Assembly (NCBI GenBank): GCA_016195585.1
Contig: JACPZJ010000210.1
Location: 1-8,466 of the forward strand
DNA length: 8,466 nucleotides
Reading direction: 5' to 3'
From: Nitrospirota bacterium
GTDB taxonomy: Bacteria; Nitrospirota; CAKKRA01; 9FT-COMBO-42-15
A model generated the notes under the pieces. That model was not told the DNA's origin, did not search any database, and worked only from the letters and a program-made list of their open reading frames with translations. Positions 1 to 6,249 of the stretch are shown piece by piece (within the stretch, counting starts at the first letter, position 1; the number at the start of each line of letters is the position of its first letter). The position numbers and the translations under genes were made by a program.

Positions 1-144
1 GATAAAGACAACTTTCTTAAATGGTTGAGCTATCCATGTAAGGCCATCGGTAATAGAGTCCCTATTGACCTGCTCAATTCAAAATTTGGCGCAGATATAG
101 TATTAGAGGAACTCGGGCGGATTGAACACGGGATATTTGCTTGA
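1..144 (+). CDS. Xre/MbcA/ParS-type antitoxin, C-terminal fragment (DUF2384)
   Basis: Open from the first base to a TGA at 142-144, giving the last 47 residues of a protein whose start lies outside the window. The visible part follows the DUF2384 toxin-binding domain pattern: FLKWLSYP, then a short loop, VPIDLLNSKFGADIV, and the terminal GRIEHGIFA. This family (ParS, MbcA, Xre antitoxins of RES toxins) usually carries an N-terminal helix-turn-helix, not visible here, and neutralises the partner while often repressing its own operon. The stop codon directly abuts the ATG of the RES gene, the normal antitoxin-then-toxin order. The segment usually reading ALGG is KAIGN here, a mild divergence. 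The family call is firm; DNA binding cannot be judged from this fragment. Confidence 0.85.
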   Translation, partial: DKDNFLKWLSYPCKAIGNRVPIDLLNSKFGADIVLEELGRIEHGIFA

Positions 145-612
145 ATGAATGTTTATCGCATAGCAAAGGCTAAAAATATTTATGATCTATCAGGCGCTGG
201 CGCAAGGATAGCAGGCGGCAGATGGAACTTTAAGGGTATGCCTGTCATTTACACAGCAGAAAGCAGGGCCTTGGCGTGTGTAGAATATTTAGTCCATGTG
301 CCTGCCTCAATCATTCCCAAAAATCTCAAGATAGCCGCCATAGAAATACCTGATGATATAGCGCCAAAGGAAATCTCAACATCTGAACTGCCCAAAAATT
401 GGAGAAGTTATAATCCACCGCCTGCAGAATTAGCTGAATTAGGCGCAAGTTGGGCAAAGAAGGGAAAAACACTCTTACTTCGCGTGCCCTCTGCTGTTGT
501 TGAGCATGAATATAACATCCTTATTAACCCATTACATCCAGATATAAAGCATGTTGTTGTGAAGCTAATTGAGAATTTTATATACGATGACCGCTTAATT
601 AAAGTGGTATAA
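145..612 (+). CDS. RES-domain toxin of a Xre-RES toxin-antitoxin pair
   Basis: A 155-residue protein, a normal length for the RES family (ParT, MbcT and relatives), whose characterised members degrade or transfer ADP-ribose from NAD+ and so arrest growth. Family signatures are visible in order: N-terminal YRIAK, GARIAGGRWN with the conserved Arg near residue 26, IYTAES with a Tyr near 36, ALACVEYLVH with Glu near 47, and PSAVV with Ser near 117 followed by the EYNILINPLH motif. The Arg, Glu and Ser that name the family are all present, so the toxin looks intact. It starts immediately after the antitoxin stop, implying translational coupling. It converges with the respiratory genes on the opposite strand and is probably unrelated to their function. 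Confidence 0.9.
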   Translation: MNVYRIAKAKNIYDLSGAGARIAGGRWNFKGMPVIYTAESRALACVEYLVHVPASIIPKNLKIAAIEIPDDIAPKEISTSELPKNWRSYNPPPAELAELGASWAKKGKTLLLRVPSAVVEHEYNILINPLHPDIKHVVVKLIENFIYDDRLIKVV

Positions 613-716
613 TATTTCGGGTTCGGTCTTGACAGGGTGAGACCCCCTGCCCACAGGGAGGACATCCTGGCATCTTTCGTAAACCAGCAGGTAGCGTTTT
701 TAAAATTTCTAAATGT
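613..716. other. convergent intergenic gap with a weak hairpin
   Basis: This gap separates the 3' ends of the RES toxin and the CcdA-like gene. A CCCTG/CAGGG stem with a CCCA loop lies at 645-658, and a 4-bp GGGT/ACCC stem lies at 635-645 beside it. Neither is followed by a clear T-run in either direction, so no canonical intrinsic terminator can be called although one would be expected here. No other gene is visible. Confidence 0.4.
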
Positions 717-1433
717 TTATGTAAACCGCCTGAGGATGAAGCCTTTGTAGTAGATCATTAGGTCGGTATAGGCCATGATGGCCATGATGAGCAGCAGGGC
801 AGCGAAGATGATTTCAAATACTACCTTATGATTCCTCACCCATTCAATGTAAAATAGAATTGCTGCCACAGCCATCCCTACAAGAAATAGGGCGCTTGAA
901 AGGCCGATAGAATAAAAGATAAGTAACATTGTGCCTTCGTCTACAGTCTTTACATCACCTGTATATGTGAGGATAATGGCAAGCGTTGGTGTTATGCACG
1001 GCATATAGATTGCTGCAAAGGATATGCCGAGTAAGAATCCGCCAATATTATATGCCGTTTTATAATTAAATGGCAGCCCGCCAATCCTGATGCCGTCAGG
1101 CATTGTAAGAAGGCCGATTAATATCAGCCCCATCAATCCAGTCTCCACGGCTGCGATCTGGCGGATAAGGCCGAGGTGCGTAATTAGAAAACCGCTTATG
1201 GTATATGCTGATGCGCCGAGCAGTACGAATCCTATTGTAAATCCTAAAAGGGTTAAGAGCGCCGGCGCTGCTATATATCTTATGGTAGATAAAATCTCCT
1301 CTTTACCTTCTTTTACTGCAAGGCCCCACACATAGGCAAAATAAAAAGGGCTGAACTGGAGTATGCAGAAGAACCAGATGGAAAAGAAGGCTGTAAACCC
1401 GCCGAGAAAGGCGTCAAGAAGGTTTATTTTCAT
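717..1433 (-). CDS. CcdA/DsbD-type transmembrane protein lacking the first redox Cys
   Basis: A 238-residue, very hydrophobic protein with about six membrane segments, the size of CcdA. CcdA proteins carry electrons from cytoplasmic thioredoxin across the membrane to periplasmic thioredoxin-like partners such as ResA/CcmG, through one Cys in TM1 (usual context SPC) and one in TM4 (PC). The second motif is present as YMPCITP with Cys146. The first reads FSPFYFAY, with Phe30 where Cys is expected; the TTT codon at 1344-1346 is clear. Cys23, seven residues earlier in the same helix, could substitute. A Shine-Dalgarno AGGTGAG precedes the ATG by a few bases. The gene starts 21 bases after the TlpA-like gene, a typical partner. 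Family assignment is good; standard CcdA activity is doubtful. Confidence 0.78.
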   Translation of the reverse strand: MKINLLDAFLGGFTAFFSIWFFCILQFSPFYFAYVWGLAVKEGKEEILSTIRYIAAPALLTLLGFTIGFVLLGASAYTISGFLITHLGLIRQIAAVETGLMGLILIGLLTMPDGIRIGGLPFNYKTAYNIGGFLLGISFAAIYMPCITPTLAIILTYTGDVKTVDEGTMLLIFYSIGLSSALFLVGMAVAAILFYIEWVRNHKVVFEIIFAALLLIMAIMAYTDLMIYYKGFILRRFT

Positions 1434-1454
1434 ATAATCTCACCTGTGTTAGCA

Positions 1455-1958
1455 CTACAATAGTTTGTTCAACGGCCCGGATAGTGTCTGATATGTCTTT
1501 ATCTGCCCCACATATTTCCCGCCGATCTTCCCGTCACTTGTAATAAAGAGGGTGGTCGGGGTTGTAACAATACCATAGAGATTTGCCACCTTGCTTTTTA
1601 AATCAAAGGCCATCTGAAATGACGGCCTCTCCTGCACTATAAATTTTTTCAGCTCTGATTGTGTATCCTGAATCCCTATGCCGATGAACCGCACGCCCTT
1701 TGGGCCGTAATCCTTATACGCCTGCTCCATAAAGGGCATGGAGTTGTGCGAGCATGGGCACCACTGCGCCCAGAAGAAGATAACTACAGGCATACCCTTC
1801 TGTTCCTCAAGCCCCCACTTTTTCCCGTCAATCAGTTCAATGTCAAATAGCCTTGCTGTCTGGCCTATTTCAATTGACACAGCCTGAGGTTTATAATTAT
1901 AGACAGCGAGGAGTATAAGGCCGAGGGCTATTAAAAGGATGATCTTGTTGGTATTCAT
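1455..1958 (-). CDS. TlpA/ResA-like membrane-anchored thioredoxin with a CPCS motif
   Basis: A 167-residue protein with an N-terminal membrane anchor (about residues 5-20) and a periplasmic AhpC/TSA-TlpA thioredoxin fold. Visible landmarks are the FFWAQW strand, the active-site region at 67-70, and the cis-proline region VTTPTTLFI with Pro134. Canonical members have WCxxC; here the segment is WCPCSHNSMP, with Cys67, Cys69 and Ser70. The spacing to the downstream MP equals that of WCPPCRAEMP, so the second Cys is one position early and the usual resolving position is Ser. The start codon overlaps the preceding propeller stop by 4 bases (ATGA) and no good ribosome site is seen, implying coupling. 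Likely roles are thiol reduction for heme c or CuA maturation, or a peroxiredoxin-like activity. The fold is secure; the chemistry is uncertain. Confidence 0.85.
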   Translation of the reverse strand: MNTNKIILLIALGLILLAVYNYKPQAVSIEIGQTARLFDIELIDGKKWGLEEQKGMPVVIFFWAQWCPCSHNSMPFMEQAYKDYGPKGVRFIGIGIQDTQSELKKFIVQERPSFQMAFDLKSKVANLYGIVTTPTTLFITSDGKIGGKYVGQIKTYQTLSGPLNKLL

Positions 1959-3013
1959 TGTTTTAAAAGATCTTTGGGTGGAGTAAACTGAATGCTAAGG
2001 TCCTTATCCTTTTTCAAGATGCTGAGTTTTGACACATCAATCTTTCCTATCTTATTATTTGCTGCCTCTGTAAACCAGACATTTCCCTCTCTGTCTACGA
2101 CAATATCAATGAGCTTGATGTCCTTCAGGGGCATATCAATCTCTGTAAAGACTGCGGTAGTGGGGTTGAATCTTACTATCCTTCTTCCGTATCTTTCGGA
2201 GAACCAGATCATGCCATTCTTATCTGAGGTCAGCCCTTCAACAACCCCTCTGCTCGGAAGGGGAAAATCCTTAAAGGTTTCTGAGGAAGAAATGAATTTA
2301 ATCAGCTTAAAATCCCTCTTGCTGGTAAACCAGATATTTCCGTTTTTATCTATTGTAAGCTCGCTTGCTGCACTAAAATCATAGGGGATATTATATTCCT
2401 TTATCTTGCCTGAAGCAGGGTCAAGCCTCCCTAATTTGTTCCCCTGCGCCTCTATAAACCATATAATGCCGTTCCTGCCTGCGCCTATGCCTACCGGCTG
2501 ACACATTGGCGTCAGGATATCGTATTCCTTGAATTTTTTGGTTTTAGGCTGAAAAGAACCTATCTTGTTGCCTGCAAACTCTGTAAACCAGATATTGTCC
2601 TTTTTGTCTATTACAATCCGCGATGGATCGCACTTTCTTTCAGGAAGTTCATATTCACTAAACTTGCCGCTTACTGGATCAAATCTCCCGATCTGATCCG
2701 CATTCTGTTCAATGAACCAGATATTATCCTTTGAATCCACTGCAATATCATATGGGTTGGAATCCTTAGTTGGTGTTTCGTATTCCCTGATCACCCCAGC
2801 CTTATTAAGCATTGCGATCTTGTTTCCCCTGTACTCTGAAAACCAGACATTGCCTTTAGAATCCACTGCAATACCGCCGGGAAAGCTGTGCTCTGTCGGG
2901 ATATCATAAAAGACAAAGGCCGATTTCTTTTCCTGATTTACCTGTGCAGCGGAAATATTGCTGTAGATTATGAAAGCAAATAATAAGAAAAAAAGAACTA
3001 CTGCCTTCTTCAT
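1955..3013 (-). CDS. periplasmic seven-bladed Vgb-like beta-propeller protein
   Basis: A 352-residue protein with a signal peptide (MKK followed by a hydrophobic stretch to about residue 22) and seven repeats of roughly 42 residues, covering about residues 34-328. The repeat core is P..I.VD..GN.WF.E..NKIG.....G...EY, the signature of virginiamycin B lyase-like (streptogramin lyase) propellers. The His residues that follow Pro in the sixth and seventh blades of Staphylococcus Vgb (RPH and EPH) are absent here, so antibiotic lyase activity is unlikely. The only two cysteines, Cys128 and Cys171, occupy the same register in blades 3 and 4. The gene starts 6 bases after its paralogue, with AGAGG upstream, and overlaps the thioredoxin gene. 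The fold is confident; the function is unknown, perhaps a scaffold or assembly factor for the neighbouring redox proteins. Confidence 0.85.
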   Translation of the reverse strand: MKKAVVLFFLLFAFIIYSNISAAQVNQEKKSAFVFYDIPTEHSFPGGIAVDSKGNVWFSEYRGNKIAMLNKAGVIREYETPTKDSNPYDIAVDSKDNIWFIEQNADQIGRFDPVSGKFSEYELPERKCDPSRIVIDKKDNIWFTEFAGNKIGSFQPKTKKFKEYDILTPMCQPVGIGAGRNGIIWFIEAQGNKLGRLDPASGKIKEYNIPYDFSAASELTIDKNGNIWFTSKRDFKLIKFISSSETFKDFPLPSRGVVEGLTSDKNGMIWFSERYGRRIVRFNPTTAVFTEIDMPLKDIKLIDIVVDREGNVWFTEAANNKIGKIDVSKLSILKKDKDLSIQFTPPKDLLKQ

Positions 3014-3019
3014 AAACCT

Positions 3020-4294
3020 CTATCTCTTATCTCTCTTCCTTGAAGAGGCTGCAAGATACAGTATGAGGCCTGTTATAACAATACCGCCTATCAGAATTAT
3101 TATATTCCATTTCTGCCAGCTTTTTCTACCGGAATCTTCAGATTTGGCGCCATGCGCCTTCTCCTGCGGTATTGCTGCCAGCTCTGGAATAAATCCGATC
3201 TTGTTTGTCTCCCTCTCTGCCTCTACAAACCATATATCCCCGGATAGGCTAATCGTAATGCCAATAGGCTGGCTCTGTGTGGTTGGTATGTCGTGCTCCT
3301 TAAATATCGCACTCGCAGGGTCAAAAAGACCGATCTTGTTGCCTCTATTCTCTGTAAACCATATCCTGTCATATTTATCAATTGCAAGGCCGAGCGGCAC
3401 GCTGGATGTAGTAGGCACAACAGCCTCATCAAACCTCTTCATCTCAGGCGAGTACATGCCGAGCTTATTGGCGCTTAGTTCAGTAAACCAGATATTCCCC
3501 TTTGAGTCTACAGCAATGTCAAAGGGATTTGCTGTTGGCGTAAGGATATTGTATTCAGTAATCTTGCCTGTCTGCGGCTCCAGCATACCTATCTTGTTCG
3601 CATCAGCCATTGTAAACCACACATTGTTCTTCTGGTCAATTGCAATCCCTGCCGGCTTGCTGTTTGAGGTTGGCACGTTATATTCTTTAAACGAAGAGGC
3701 TGCCGCACTAAACTTACCTATCTTGTTTGCATTCCGCTCTGTAAACCATACATCCCCTTTGGAGTCTATTGCAATATTATATGGGCCTGAATCAGTGGTT
3801 GGGATGGAATATTCGGAGAATTCTTCCTTGGCAGGTGAAAATCTCCCGATCTTGTTGCCGAGAAGCTCTGCAAACCAGATATCACCTCTGGGGTCAATTG
3901 TAATGCCTGCAAGGCTGCCAATAGAGGATACAGAGAAGCCGCCTGTAAATGCCTTTCTATCTGTCTCTGAGAACCCCCATCTCGCTGTATCCGCCCCTTT
4001 TGCTGATGGTAATTTATATTCTGAAAATTTTGTGGTTTTGGGATCAAATCTGCCGAGGGCATTGTTCCCCTGCTCTGTGAACCACACAATGCCGTTCTTA
4101 TCAACAGCAATCTTAAACGGCTGAGAATAGGGGGTAGGAAGAATGAATTCCTTAAATATTGTTTGGCCTGTTTCCTTCTTTGCAGCAGGTGTTTTCTCGT
4201 GATCGGATGCGGCAAAAAGGGGCGCATCACCAATGAAAAATGAAAATTGTAAAATGAAAAATATAAAAATTAAAATTATTTTACTCATAAACAT
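3020..4294 (-). CDS. membrane-anchored seven-bladed Vgb-like beta-propeller protein
   Basis: A 424-residue paralogue of the next gene. It has an N-terminal signal peptide (about residues 5-29), seven Vgb-type repeats spanning about 47-371, a charged linker, and a C-terminal membrane helix (about 396-415) ending in SSRKRDKR, so the propeller should face the periplasm with a cytoplasmic basic tail. Blade 2 carries an extra segment of about 27 residues (97-123, containing ARWGF and a Gly/Ser-rich end). The catalytic His positions of Vgb are Leu and Ile here (SVPLG, SQPIG), and the protein has no cysteine. Two ATGs are possible, at 4294 and 4288; neither has a clear ribosome site. The gene lies 68 bases after the subunit-IV gene, with a palindrome between. 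The fold is confident; the function is unknown. Confidence 0.85.
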   Translation of the reverse strand: MFMSKIILIFIFFILQFSFFIGDAPLFAASDHEKTPAAKKETGQTIFKEFILPTPYSQPFKIAVDKNGIVWFTEQGNNALGRFDPKTTKFSEYKLPSAKGADTARWGFSETDRKAFTGGFSVSSIGSLAGITIDPRGDIWFAELLGNKIGRFSPAKEEFSEYSIPTTDSGPYNIAIDSKGDVWFTERNANKIGKFSAAASSFKEYNVPTSNSKPAGIAIDQKNNVWFTMADANKIGMLEPQTGKITEYNILTPTANPFDIAVDSKGNIWFTELSANKLGMYSPEMKRFDEAVVPTTSSVPLGLAIDKYDRIWFTENRGNKIGLFDPASAIFKEHDIPTTQSQPIGITISLSGDIWFVEAERETNKIGFIPELAAIPQEKAHGAKSEDSGRKSWQKWNIIILIGGIVITGLILYLAASSRKRDKR

Positions 4295-4315
4295 ATTTCT
4301 AAATCTGCATTGTAG

Positions 4316-4336
4316 GGGCGAGGCGCTGCCTCGCCC
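4316..4336. repeat. perfect GC-rich palindrome (9-bp stem, 3-base loop)
   Basis: GGGCGAGGC at 4316-4324 pairs perfectly with GCCTCGCCC at 4328-4336 around the loop GCT. Its GC content is far above that of the surrounding AT-rich spacer. On the - strand, the direction of transcription of both neighbours, no T-run follows, so it is not a canonical terminator for the subunit-IV gene; on the + strand a six-T run starts 9 bases later. It resembles dispersed palindromic repeats seen between genes in many environmental bacterial genomes. It could still attenuate or stabilise transcripts between the cytochrome and propeller genes. Confidence 0.6.
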
Positions 4337-4362
4337 TCAGCTCTATTTTTTGCAAAGCCGTT

Positions 4363-5031
4363 TTACCATGTAAAAGTCGGCTCATACATATGCCTCATCT
4401 GCCAGTTGGCATCCTTGTAGCCCTCTGCCTCTCTGGTAAGAGTCAATGTCTCTTCCTCGCCAACCCTCTTTCCTGCCCTGTATTTTCCAACAGAAATCTG
4501 CCTCTGCCTCTGCACCCTGTAATACTCACCCACATCAAGTGGCGGCATCCCCATATTTACTCCCATTGAAGGATTATGGCAGGCGTTGCAGCCATGCACC
4601 TTTGCATGATAGCCGCTCCTTACAGTAGCAACAGCAATTAATAATCCAACTATTAGCACAGGTATGCTTACTATTAGCTTCCTGCCGGCGGTTAACTTTG
4701 CCTTGCCCTCTTTCTTTCTGTGCAAAAAAGGTAGAATCAATAATGACAGAAAGATAATGATGGGCAGGAAGAATGTCCCTATAATCTGAAATTTCTTTAG
4801 ATTCCCTGTAAGATACCAGAAGGGCTGAAAAAAGAAGATAGAATACCATTCAGGCCCAGGGATATACATACCATCATCCGGCATTGGCACATTCATTGGA
4901 TCTGAAGGAACTCTAAAATAATAAGATAATATCAACAGCGCCGCAAATATAATAGCCACCATAATGGTAGATTGCACCAGATGATGGGGATAAAATTTTC
5001 TCCCCTTTTTGTGTTCGCCTTCCTTTTTCAT
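4363..5031 (-). CDS. cytochrome b6f subunit IV-like protein fused to a heme c domain (QcrC-like)
   Basis: A 222-residue protein. Residues 1-136 resemble subunit IV (PetD), the C-terminal part of cytochrome b: three membrane segments (about 22-39, 84-101, 119-136) and the quinol-oxidation-site motif PEWY at 60-63. After the third helix comes a periplasmic tail with one heme c site, CNACH at 148-152, with Met residues at 156, 160 and 162 as possible axial ligands. The architecture recalls Bacillus QcrC (subunit IV plus cytochrome c), but the heme domain is short and its C-terminal part is rich in charged residues, unlike a full class I cytochrome c. The start overlaps the upstream cytochrome c stop by 4 bases (ATGA). 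It should form the quinol-oxidising core with the b6-like protein. Confidence in domains is high. Confidence 0.88.
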   Translation of the reverse strand: MKKEGEHKKGRKFYPHHLVQSTIMVAIIFAALLILSYYFRVPSDPMNVPMPDDGMYIPGPEWYSIFFFQPFWYLTGNLKKFQIIGTFFLPIIIFLSLLILPFLHRKKEGKAKLTAGRKLIVSIPVLIVGLLIAVATVRSGYHAKVHGCNACHNPSMGVNMGMPPLDVGEYYRVQRQRQISVGKYRAGKRVGEEETLTLTREAEGYKDANWQMRHMYEPTFTW

Positions 5032-5504
5032 TTTGCCGCCCCTGTCTTCTTATAATCGCAGTTACACAATGTTCGGACATATTTTACCACACCTTTTATC
5101 TCATCCTCAGTTAATGTATAATCAAACGGAGGCATGCTGCTTGAAAACCCAACAGCAGGCCCGCCCTCTTTTACCACTTTAAAAAGCTGTTCATCGCTTC
5201 TGGTTGAGAGATAATTCCCGTCTGTATGATTTCTTGGCGGCATCTCCATTGCCTCTGCCTGCGGACCCTTGCCTTTACCATCCTCACCGTGGCAAGGCGT
5301 ACAATACATCATATAATTGGACTTAGCCTCTGCCTCCTTGCCCTTCCATGCGTCTAATCCTGTATAGCCCTCCTCCTGAGATGCAACTGATTTTGCCTTT
5401 TTGTTCTCTTTTTTGCTTTCTGCCATAAGGGTGATGTTAAGATAAGACAGGATACTTATAACTACTATAATAAAAAGCGCCGTCTTCATTCTTTTTCTAT
5501 TCAT
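5028..5504 (-). CDS. membrane-anchored monoheme class I cytochrome c
   Basis: A 158-residue protein with an uncleaved signal anchor or signal peptide (about residues 8-28), a Lys/Glu-rich linker to about residue 45, and a single cytochrome c domain. The heme site is CTPCH at 68-72, followed by GEDGKGKG. The likely sixth ligand is Met124 in SSMPPF, followed by the terminal helix LTEDEIKGVVKYVRTL. Two extra cysteines, Cys147 and Cys149, form a CNC motif at the C-terminus, outside the heme site. A strong ribosome site (GGAGAAGG) precedes the ATG. It lies between the b6-like gene and the subunit-IV fusion and overlaps the latter by 4 bases, so it probably receives electrons from the cytochrome b module and passes them to a periplasmic acceptor such as the NosZ-like protein. 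Confidence 0.9.
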   Translation of the reverse strand: MNRKRMKTALFIIVVISILSYLNITLMAESKKENKKAKSVASQEEGYTGLDAWKGKEAEAKSNYMMYCTPCHGEDGKGKGPQAEAMEMPPRNHTDGNYLSTRSDEQLFKVVKEGGPAVGFSSSMPPFDYTLTEDEIKGVVKYVRTLCNCDYKKTGAAK

Positions 5505-5552
5505 AAGCCTTCTCCTATAGGGGATTTAATAAATGTCTTTTTGAGGTTAACA

Positions 5553-6188
5553 TTAAAGCGGCCCAGAGATACCATGTTTTCTGACCATCTTAAAGTGTAC
5601 AAATAGGAATAAAGCAGAAAAAAAAGGTAAAATCCAAATATGTGTAACAAAACTGCGGCCAACAGTGAATGCCATAAGGATCGGATCTTTTAATGCCTCG
5701 CCTATTACAGGCCATGTCCCAATATAATCTGTCCACAGGACAAGAACCCAGTAGCCCCTCCAGTCCCATGGCAGTATGCTGCCTGTAACAGTAAAGAGCA
5801 TTACAATCATAAACATTGAAAGCCCTGAAAGCCAGTTCAGCTCCCTCGGCTTTTGATACGCCCTGTGCACTATTACACTCACCATGTGAAAGAAGACCAT
5901 GGCAACGAGGAGTGTAGCGCCCCACCTGTGCATATTTCTCATCAGCCAGCCGAGCGGCACAGAATTACTCATATAAGAAATACTTTCAAGCGCGCTCTCC
6001 GGTTTTGGCACATAGAAAAAGAACATAAAGACACCTGTTATTACCTGAAGCATAATAATGAACAGGGCAAGTCCGCCAAAACAATAAAATAGAGTAACAT
6101 GATCCGGGACAGGATATTCAAGCTGTTTTCTTATCCACTTCCTGATATCCGTCCTTTCATCAAGCCAATCATATATGCTTCCAAACAT
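5553..6188 (-). CDS. b6-type cytochrome b (PetB/QcrB-like)
   Basis: A 211-residue, four-helix cytochrome b of the short b6 type, full length and ending in the family-typical GISGPL. The bis-His heme b ligands are His87 and His101 (13 residues between) and His183 and His198 (14 between, the b6/QcrB spacing). RNMHRWGA, KPRELNWLSG and GSILPWDWRGYW are further family motifs. Cys36 in LFYCFGG aligns with Cys35 of plastid b6, which covalently binds the extra heme ci on the cytoplasmic side. The ribosome site is very strong (GAGGAGGGGG about 6 bases before the ATG at 6188). It oxidises a quinol with the subunit-IV fusion encoded two genes downstream. No Rieske gene sits beside it; the preceding gene is a small lipoprotein. 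Confidence 0.93.
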   Translation of the reverse strand: MFGSIYDWLDERTDIRKWIRKQLEYPVPDHVTLFYCFGGLALFIIMLQVITGVFMFFFYVPKPESALESISYMSNSVPLGWLMRNMHRWGATLLVAMVFFHMVSVIVHRAYQKPRELNWLSGLSMFMIVMLFTVTGSILPWDWRGYWVLVLWTDYIGTWPVIGEALKDPILMAFTVGRSFVTHIWILPFFSALFLFVHFKMVRKHGISGPL

Positions 6189-6194
6189 CTCCTA

Positions 6195-6204
6195 CCCCCT
6201 CCTC
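6195..6204 (-). promoter_or_regulatory. strong ribosome-binding site of the b6-like gene
   Basis: Read on the - strand this is GAGGAGGGGG, with the ATG of the cytochrome b gene a few bases further on. It is the strongest Shine-Dalgarno in the window and fixes the start at 6188. Confidence 0.7.
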
Positions 6205-6220
6205 TATATAAATATAAGAC

Positions 6221-6244
6221 ATATAGGGCTTATAAGACCTATAT
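6221..6244. repeat. AT-rich palindrome upstream of the cytochrome b gene
   Basis: ATATAGG at 6221-6227 is the reverse complement of CCTATAT at 6238-6244. The 10-base interior itself contains the palindrome CTTATAAG. It fills most of the 61-base gap between the lipoprotein stop and the cytochrome b ribosome site. It could be an operator or an RNA hairpin, but no known consensus is recognised. Confidence 0.4.
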
Positions 6245-6249
6245 TCGTA

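Noticed and set aside
408..665. Open frame on the - strand antisense to the RES toxin
   Set aside because: It has no recognisable domain, overlaps a well-supported toxin gene and lacks a convincing ribosome site.
2970..4124. Long + strand open frame opposite the anchored propeller gene
   Set aside because: It mirrors the repeats of the - strand gene (recurring VNQI and ESTAI-like strings), has no domain sense, and the - strand product is a clear seven-repeat propeller.
1955..4294. Regular repeats of about 126-129 bases, considered as CRISPR or tandem DNA repeats
   Set aside because: The periodicity is that of degenerate propeller blades in continuous coding frames; the DNA copies are diverged and there are no conserved repeats with unique spacers.
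1955..4294. Streptogramin (virginiamycin B) lyase, an antibiotic-resistance function
   Set aside because: The catalytic His positions after Pro in blades 6 and 7 are not His in either protein, and the context is respiratory.
4316..4352. Rho-independent terminator on the + strand (palindrome then T-run)
   Set aside because: No + strand gene precedes it, and the T-run begins 9 bases after the stem rather than directly.
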